Assembly (NCBI GenBank): GCA_905214465.1
Contig: CAJMMD010000030.1
Span: forward strand, 1-27,107
Source: an uncultured bacterium
GTDB lineage: Bacteria; Actinomycetota; Coriobacteriia; Coriobacteriales; Coriobacteriaceae
Length of the DNA stretch: 27,107 nucleotides
Direction: 5' to 3'
This document shows, one piece after another, positions 23,281-27,107 of the stretch. The notes beneath the pieces were generated by a model, which was not told where the DNA came from, searched no databases, and saw only the letters and a list, made by a program, of their open reading frames with translations. Position 1 is the stretch's first letter. Every line of letters begins with the position of its first letter. A program made the translations under genes and the position numbers.

Positions 23281-24506
23281 CTATTCACCGGCTGCGCGCA
23301 GCTCCAAAATTTCGGCGGTGGGCGGCGCCGCTGTCATCGTGGCAGCCACTGCGTCCATCGCCGTGCGCTTCGCCTGGGCGTTGACGCCCGTGTAGATGTT
23401 CAGTGTCATGGCGGCGTTGGCGTGTCCCAGGAGTGAGGATACGGACTTGATATCCGTCCCCGCGAGGATCGCTGCGGTAGCGAACGTGTGGCGCAGGTCG
23501 TGGAACTTGGGTGGCTCGCCCTCCGAGCCCACCAGCCCAGCTGCCGAACCGTGACGGCCCAGTGACGCGACAGGCGCTCAGGGGCCATGAACTCTCCGTC
23601 AGGACCGCCCAACACGAACATCGACTGCTCGAACGGCACGCCCGCCTTAAAGCACTCGGCTCGCGCGGCGGTCAGACGGCGAGTAAGGATCCCCGCGACT
23701 TCATCGGGCATGGGAATGCTCCTGCGACTTCCGCCGTTTTTGGGTTCCTTCTCGTAATGCCCGTTTTCTCCAAACCCGATGGAAGCTTTGACGTGCAGCA
23801 TCTTTTGTTCAAAATCAACGTTGCGCCACCTGAGCGCAAGCAGCTCGCCACGCCGCATACCCGTGAGCAGGGCGAGGTAGACGCCGACGTTCTCGGGGCA
23901 ATCACGAGCGATGGATAGAAACGTGAGCAGTCTTCCGCGCTCGCGTTCGTCCAATGCGTTTGGTTCACGGTGGCGGGCTTTGGGCACGCGCACGCAATCG
24001 ACGGGGGAGTAATCGATCACACGAAGCCTGCCGACGGCATCGCGGTATGCGGCCTTGAGCAGTGTCACGCTTTTGCGGATGGTGGACGGCTTATAGCCCT
24101 CCTCGACCGCCCAGTTAATCCAATTCTGAGCGGCGGTTACGTCCAATGAATCGAACTCAATGCCGCCGATTCTGCGTTCGACGAGTCGGGCTGCGCCGCG
24201 ATAGTCATAGACGGTCGATGATTCAATCGATCCTGAAGCGCTGAGCATATCGATATAACCATCTAGCAGGTCTTTTACGGTCTTGTGGGCCATGCTGCCG
24301 AGTTTGATCTTCTTCTGCGCGAGCTCCTCCATCTCCACGCGCCATTCCCTCAGCTCGGCCTGAGCAGCACGTTTCGATTTGGCAATCATGACCTTGCTGA
24401 CCTGCCCGTACGTGCCATCTTGTTTCTTGAATTTAAGCCGCCCGCGCCAACCGCCGTTGCGATACGGCAGCAGGCAGGACGAGGTGTAGTAGCGCGTTGG
24501 CTTCAT
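23281..24506 (-). pseudogene. Tyrosine-recombinase integrase, frameshifted
   Basis: Integrase of the element, adjacent to the right att site. The first frame (from the ATG at 24506) carries an arm-binding N-terminus (LKFKKQDGTYGQVSK), the SAM-like core-binding domain (about 75-165) and the first catalytic Arg218 in TGMRRGELL. After HWAVTVRQLG (about 23540) the frame turns to nonsense and stops at 23406. The remainder of the catalytic domain lies in the other frame: KFHDLRHTFATA (His, Arg), LLGHANAAMTLNIYTG (His, nucleophile Tyr), to the stop at 23281. One lost base near 23530-23545 explains it; joined, the protein would be about 408 aa, normal for the family. No slippery heptamer is evident, so a programmed shift is unlikely. 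It is either a real inactivating mutation or a sequencing error. Confidence 0.88.
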
Positions 24507-24528
24507 CGAGACCCCACAATCACGGCGT

Positions 24529-24557
24529 GTACCCGCTGCGTACCGCGCGGAGTACCC
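24529..24557. promoter_or_regulatory. Right arm: three GTACC-type boxes upstream of the integrase gene
   Basis: GTACCC at 24529, GTACCG at 24540 and GTACCC at 24552, spaced 11 and 12 bp as in the left arm. They lie 23-51 bp upstream of the integrase start, so integrase binding could also repress its own promoter. Confidence 0.65.
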
Positions 24558-24666
24558 GTGTCGAACAAACCCACTCAGGCCGTGCAGTCCGTCTAGTCGA
24601 ACGAAACAGCAGGTCAGAGGGGGTGTAAGGTATCACTGCCAAAGCCCTAAAGCAAACGGGATTTCG

Positions 24667-24714
24667 CTTTTAATCCCAAGGTCCAGGGTTCGAACCCCTG
24701 ACGGCCCACCATAG
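24667..24714 (+). repeat. attR (48-bp repeat, tRNA-Lys 3' end copy)
   Basis: Identical to 19101-19148, from the anticodon loop to just past CCA. It has no 5' half, so it is not a functional tRNA. Confidence 0.93.
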
Positions 24715-24718
24715 AATG

Positions 24719-24751
24719 GAAAAGCGACTGGCGGATGCCGGCCGCTTTTTT
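24719..24751 (+). terminator. Displaced original tRNA-Lys terminator
   Basis: AAGCG-A-CTGGC pairs with GCCGG-C-CGCTT around GGAT, followed by six T. It lies directly behind attR, where the tRNA-Lys transcript would have ended before integration. Confidence 0.88.
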
Positions 24752-24764
24752 GTTGCCGCGACGC

Positions 24765-24791
24765 GGGTTCGAACCCGAAAGGGCGCGGAGC
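24765..24791. repeat. Post-tRNA tail element, copy B (GGGTTCGAACCC palindrome)
   Basis: GGGTTCGAACCCGAAAGGGC and following GCGGAGC, 14 bases after a tRNA terminator. It matches copies A (1657-1684) and C (26048-26063). Confidence 0.6.
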
Positions 24792-24796
24792 TGAGT

Positions 24797-24866
24797 AAAC
24801 GCGTGAGCGTTTGCCAGCGCAGCGCGCAAGGCGCGAAGCGCCGCAGCGGCCGCCTGCGGAGCAGGC
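24797..24866. repeat. Train of GC-rich hairpins
   Basis: AAACGC-GTGA-GCGTTT (24797-24812), GGCGC-GAA-GCGCC (24830-24842) and GCCTGC-GGA-GCAGGC (24852-24866), with further GC/CG palindromes between. It abuts the partial att copy at 24868. In style it resembles the array at 22669-22774. Confidence 0.6.
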
Positions 24867-24867
24867 T

Positions 24868-24886
24868 GAACCCCTGACGGCCCACC
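24868..24886 (+). repeat. Partial third copy of the tRNA-Lys 3' end
   Basis: GAACCCCTGACGGCCCACC, 19 bp identical to the end of tRNA-Lys and of attR. It suggests an older integration or recombination event at the same tRNA, to the right of the present element. Confidence 0.7.
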
Positions 24887-24904
24887 CAAAGTAAGGAATA
24901 CGAA

Positions 24905-25702
24905 ATGAAAACAAATAGATACGGAATTAGCGGCAGCACATTAAAGATAATAGCAGCCATTTCGATGGTTCTCGATCATGTAAGCAGGATCGTCCTGACC
25001 AATGGAATCATGACTCACGCATCGTACAGTCAGATATCAGACGAACAGTGGGCGATTCTAAGCGAGGCTTCGGATATGCTTCATGTTCTTGGCAGAATTG
25101 CATTTCCCTTATTTTGCTTTTTGATAGTTGAGGGATTTTTGCATACTCATGACTTAAAGAAGTACCTGCGAAATATGCTTGTCTTCGCAATCATTGCGGA
25201 GCCCATATACGATTTCGTCCAAACCGGGCAACTATTTGACCTTCGGCAACAAAATGTTATGTGTGAGCTCCTGCTTTCCTTGGTCTTTTTGATTGTTCTG
25301 GAAAAGATACAAAGTCTTTCAAAACGGAAAAGATACATCGCAGAAACTGCTCTGATTGTTTTGACAGCACTGGCAGCTGAATACACTAAACTAGATGGCG
25401 GTGTGTATGGCATTATGCTTGTGGCTGCATTCTATTTATTCCACGACAGCAAGGCCAAGATGTTCTTTGCTGCAGTATGTGCAGTGCTCCTTTCGTCATG
25501 CCATATAGTTGGCGGCGGATTCGAGCTTGCTGCAGCTAATGTACTTAATCCTGATGTTGCTGCCGCGGTCGTTTCGTTGCTGCTTATCAATCTTTATAAT
25601 GGTAAGCGAGGGCTGAAGCTCAAATATTTCTTCTACATTTTCTATCCGGCACATCTTGCTCTGCTTTATGGTGTCTCACTTATTGTTTTGAACTGTCTTT
25701 AA
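24905..25702 (+). CDS. TraX-family membrane protein
   Basis: 265-aa multi-pass membrane protein. The N-terminal signature of the TraX family is clear: SGSTLKIIAAISMVLDHVSRI, then LGRIAFPLFCFLIVEGFLHTHDLKKYLRNMLVFAIIAEPIYDF, and near the end YFFYIFYPAHLALLYG. The founding member acetylates F pilin; in gut Gram-positives TraX-like proteins are widespread and may modify envelope glycans or proteins, with unknown substrate. AAGGAA lies seven bases before the ATG. The gene is visibly AT-richer than the surroundings and sits between two degenerate copies of the tRNA-Lys end, so it was probably acquired horizontally. It stands alone. Confidence 0.88.
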   Translation: MKTNRYGISGSTLKIIAAISMVLDHVSRIVLTNGIMTHASYSQISDEQWAILSEASDMLHVLGRIAFPLFCFLIVEGFLHTHDLKKYLRNMLVFAIIAEPIYDFVQTGQLFDLRQQNVMCELLLSLVFLIVLEKIQSLSKRKRYIAETALIVLTALAAEYTKLDGGVYGIMLVAAFYLFHDSKAKMFFAAVCAVLLSSCHIVGGGFELAAANVLNPDVAAAVVSLLLINLYNGKRGLKLKYFFYIFYPAHLALLYGVSLIVLNCL

Positions 25703-25724
25703 AAACTCTCAAACAAGTCTCTGA

Positions 25725-25988
25725 AAACGGAAACAAATTGACCCTAAGACTGCTTGTGAATTTCCGGAAGACCTGAGAGATGCGAGGATAGGCAACGAGG
25801 GCTGCAGAGAGATGCTTCTCAGTTCTCTGGCGGATCGCACGTATCTGTATGAGGATCACTTCCACACACTCATTAATAACAGTGATAAACACGGCAGATC
25901 CTCAAAACATGAGGCTGTGGAGGTCGAACGATGCTTCGAAAGCATGAATGGCAGCGAGAAAATGAGTTCGGAAGCGCCCTCTGGATGA
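25725..25988 (+). pseudogene. Gene remnant without start (87 codons)
   Basis: An open frame from just after a TGA at 25722 to a TGA at 25986 has protein-like composition (for example EGCREMLLSSLADRTYLYEDHFHTLI split over the middle part) but no start codon with a binding site at its beginning. I do not recognise the family. It is likely the tail of a decayed gene or chance. Confidence 0.25.
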
Positions 25989-26001
25989 TCCAGCATAGAA
26001 T

Positions 26002-26034
26002 AGAAAGCGATCGGCTCCGGCTGGTCGCTTTTTT
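26002..26034 (+). terminator. Degenerate copy of the tRNA-Lys downstream terminator
   Basis: AAGCGATC pairs with GGTCGCTT, followed by a T run and TTGCCGCG. With the preceding CCAGCATAGAATAGAAAGCG it resembles the sequence behind attR (CCACCATAGAATGGAAAAGCG), but no tRNA precedes it. Confidence 0.75.
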
Positions 26035-26047
26035 GTTGCCGCGCCAC

Positions 26048-26063
26048 GGGTTCGAACCCGAAC
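26048..26063. repeat. Post-tRNA tail element, copy C
   Basis: GGGTTCGAACCCGAAC, 13 bases behind the terminator at 26002-26034 and matching copy B over TTGCCGCG and the palindrome. Confidence 0.6.
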
Positions 26064-26587
26064 TTCTCTATATATAAGAACGCTTGGCGAACAAAACCTG
26101 CCTTTTACCGACGGGAAACAAATAGCTGATGCTTTTGGAGTAAAGTGGCGCTCCAGAGATGACCGATGCCTTAACACCTATAAACCAGCTGGTCATCGCC
26201 AATATCAGAAGCCAATGCTTCAGTTTTAACCTCAGTGATGCGACTGAGGGACCTATTCATTTGTGAACAAAATATGGAGTGCGCGATTCCCGCCCCCGGC
26301 GCCCCTCCGGTCTGGCAATATATCTCCTTGCCGCGCGGCCCGGTGCAACCGGATCAGCCGCCAGGCGTGCACCTTGAGAACCGGATACTGCGAGGATGGA
26401 CACCTACGGGTGTCGCATCCGGGCAGACATCGAACCATTTGAAATGGTCTAACTTGGATTTGTTTTTCGCAAGGCCGCCGAGAGGCGGCCCCGAGAAATT
26501 CCTTTTCCTATACAGAACCATATGAATCGAACGGAACCGATCAGCGATGGACTGAGAGGACCGGACGGGCTCGAAGCCCATTTATTT
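26064..26587 (+). other. Upstream region and leader of the rRNA operon
   Basis: No convincing gene. Structures seen: CCTCAGT-GATGCG-ACTGAGG (26230-26249); GGATG/GACACC paired with GGTGTC/CATCC (26394-26420, one bulge); GGCCGCC-GAGA-GGCGGCC (26473-26490). CTTGAGAACCGG near 26372 resembles the TTTGAGAAC box in actinobacterial rRNA leaders linked to antitermination or processing. I could not assign the rRNA promoter with confidence. Confidence 0.5.

Positions 26588-27107
<520 letters not shown>

Larger units (their letters stand above)
19101..24714. mobile_element. Integrative element in tRNA-Lys, apparently non-conjugative and immobilised
   Basis: A 5.6-kb island bounded by a 48-bp perfect direct repeat of the tRNA-Lys 3' end. 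It has a tyrosine integrase next to the right end and an excisionase-type HTH gene, together with two replication-like proteins, iteron-like repeats, several structured stretches and one surface-protein cargo gene. I find no relaxase, coupling protein or type IV secretion gene. The integrase is frameshifted, so the element is probably stuck unless another integrase acts on it. The boundaries are seen directly; the element type (satellite, former plasmid or mobilisable island) is inferred. Confidence 0.88.

Noticed and set aside
24667..24714. Second tRNA-Lys gene
   Set aside because: Only the part from the anticodon loop to CCA is present; the 5' half is missing, so it is attR.
24633..24960. 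Several minus-strand ORFs over the attR/tRNA-Lys remnant
   Set aside because: Spurious translations of tRNA 3' ends and the following tail, a common annotation artefact.
26235..26525. 96-codon plus-strand ORF before the 16S gene
   Set aside because: Lies in the rRNA leader, full of hairpins, with no binding site.

Overview
The window looks like chromosomal DNA from Collinsella (Coriobacteriia, Actinomycetota). The best evidence is the 5' part of a 16S rRNA gene at the right edge, whose signature and V1-V3 regions read like Collinsella. The high-GC housekeeping genes (purB, purC, an M29 aminopeptidase, a TSCPD protein, an OmpR-type two-component system) fit this. Species cannot be fixed from the window alone.

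Layout. (1) 1-1228, minus: 5' part of a secreted thioester-domain/SpaA-like surface adhesin that runs off the left edge. (2) 1526-1600: tRNA-Gly(CCC) with a strong terminator. (3) 1804-7541, minus: a defence-type block. A small ribbon-helix-helix-like regulator, a DNA methylase fused to an N-terminal nuclease domain, and a specificity subunit form one translationally coupled operon, followed upstream by an AlbA_2/ATPase-like protein. Both promoter regions carry striking inverted repeats. (4) 7940-19041, plus: core genome. It holds purB, then a solute-binding protein coupled to a membrane diguanylate cyclase, then a TSCPD protein coupled to a Tat lipoprotein, then a response regulator/histidine kinase pair, then purC with a small membrane protein, then an M29 aminopeptidase.

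(5) 19070-24714: tRNA-Lys(TTT) and a 5.6-kb integrative element inserted in its 3' end. The element is bounded by a 48-bp perfect direct repeat. Just inside each end lie three GTACCC-type boxes with identical 11/12-bp spacing, probably integrase arm sites. Inside are a tyrosine integrase broken by a frameshift, a DUF3970-like protein, an excisionase-type HTH protein, two winged-helix/replication-like proteins, a candidate antisense RNA, a five-copy 17-bp iteron-like array, an 80-nt hairpin, a tandem array of five small hairpins and a membrane-anchored surface protein as cargo. No relaxase or conjugation gene is visible. I regard this element as the most unusual content of the window.

(6) 24715-26063: a scar zone with a partial third copy of the tRNA-Lys end, a train of GC-rich hairpins, an AT-richer traX-family gene, a gene remnant and a degenerate copy of the tRNA-Lys downstream terminator. 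This suggests repeated integration at one tRNA. (7) 26100-27107: rRNA leader and partial 16S rRNA gene.

All family names come from reading motifs by eye; no database search was run. Where a start was moved from the longest open frame, the ribosome-binding-site reason is given in the entry.
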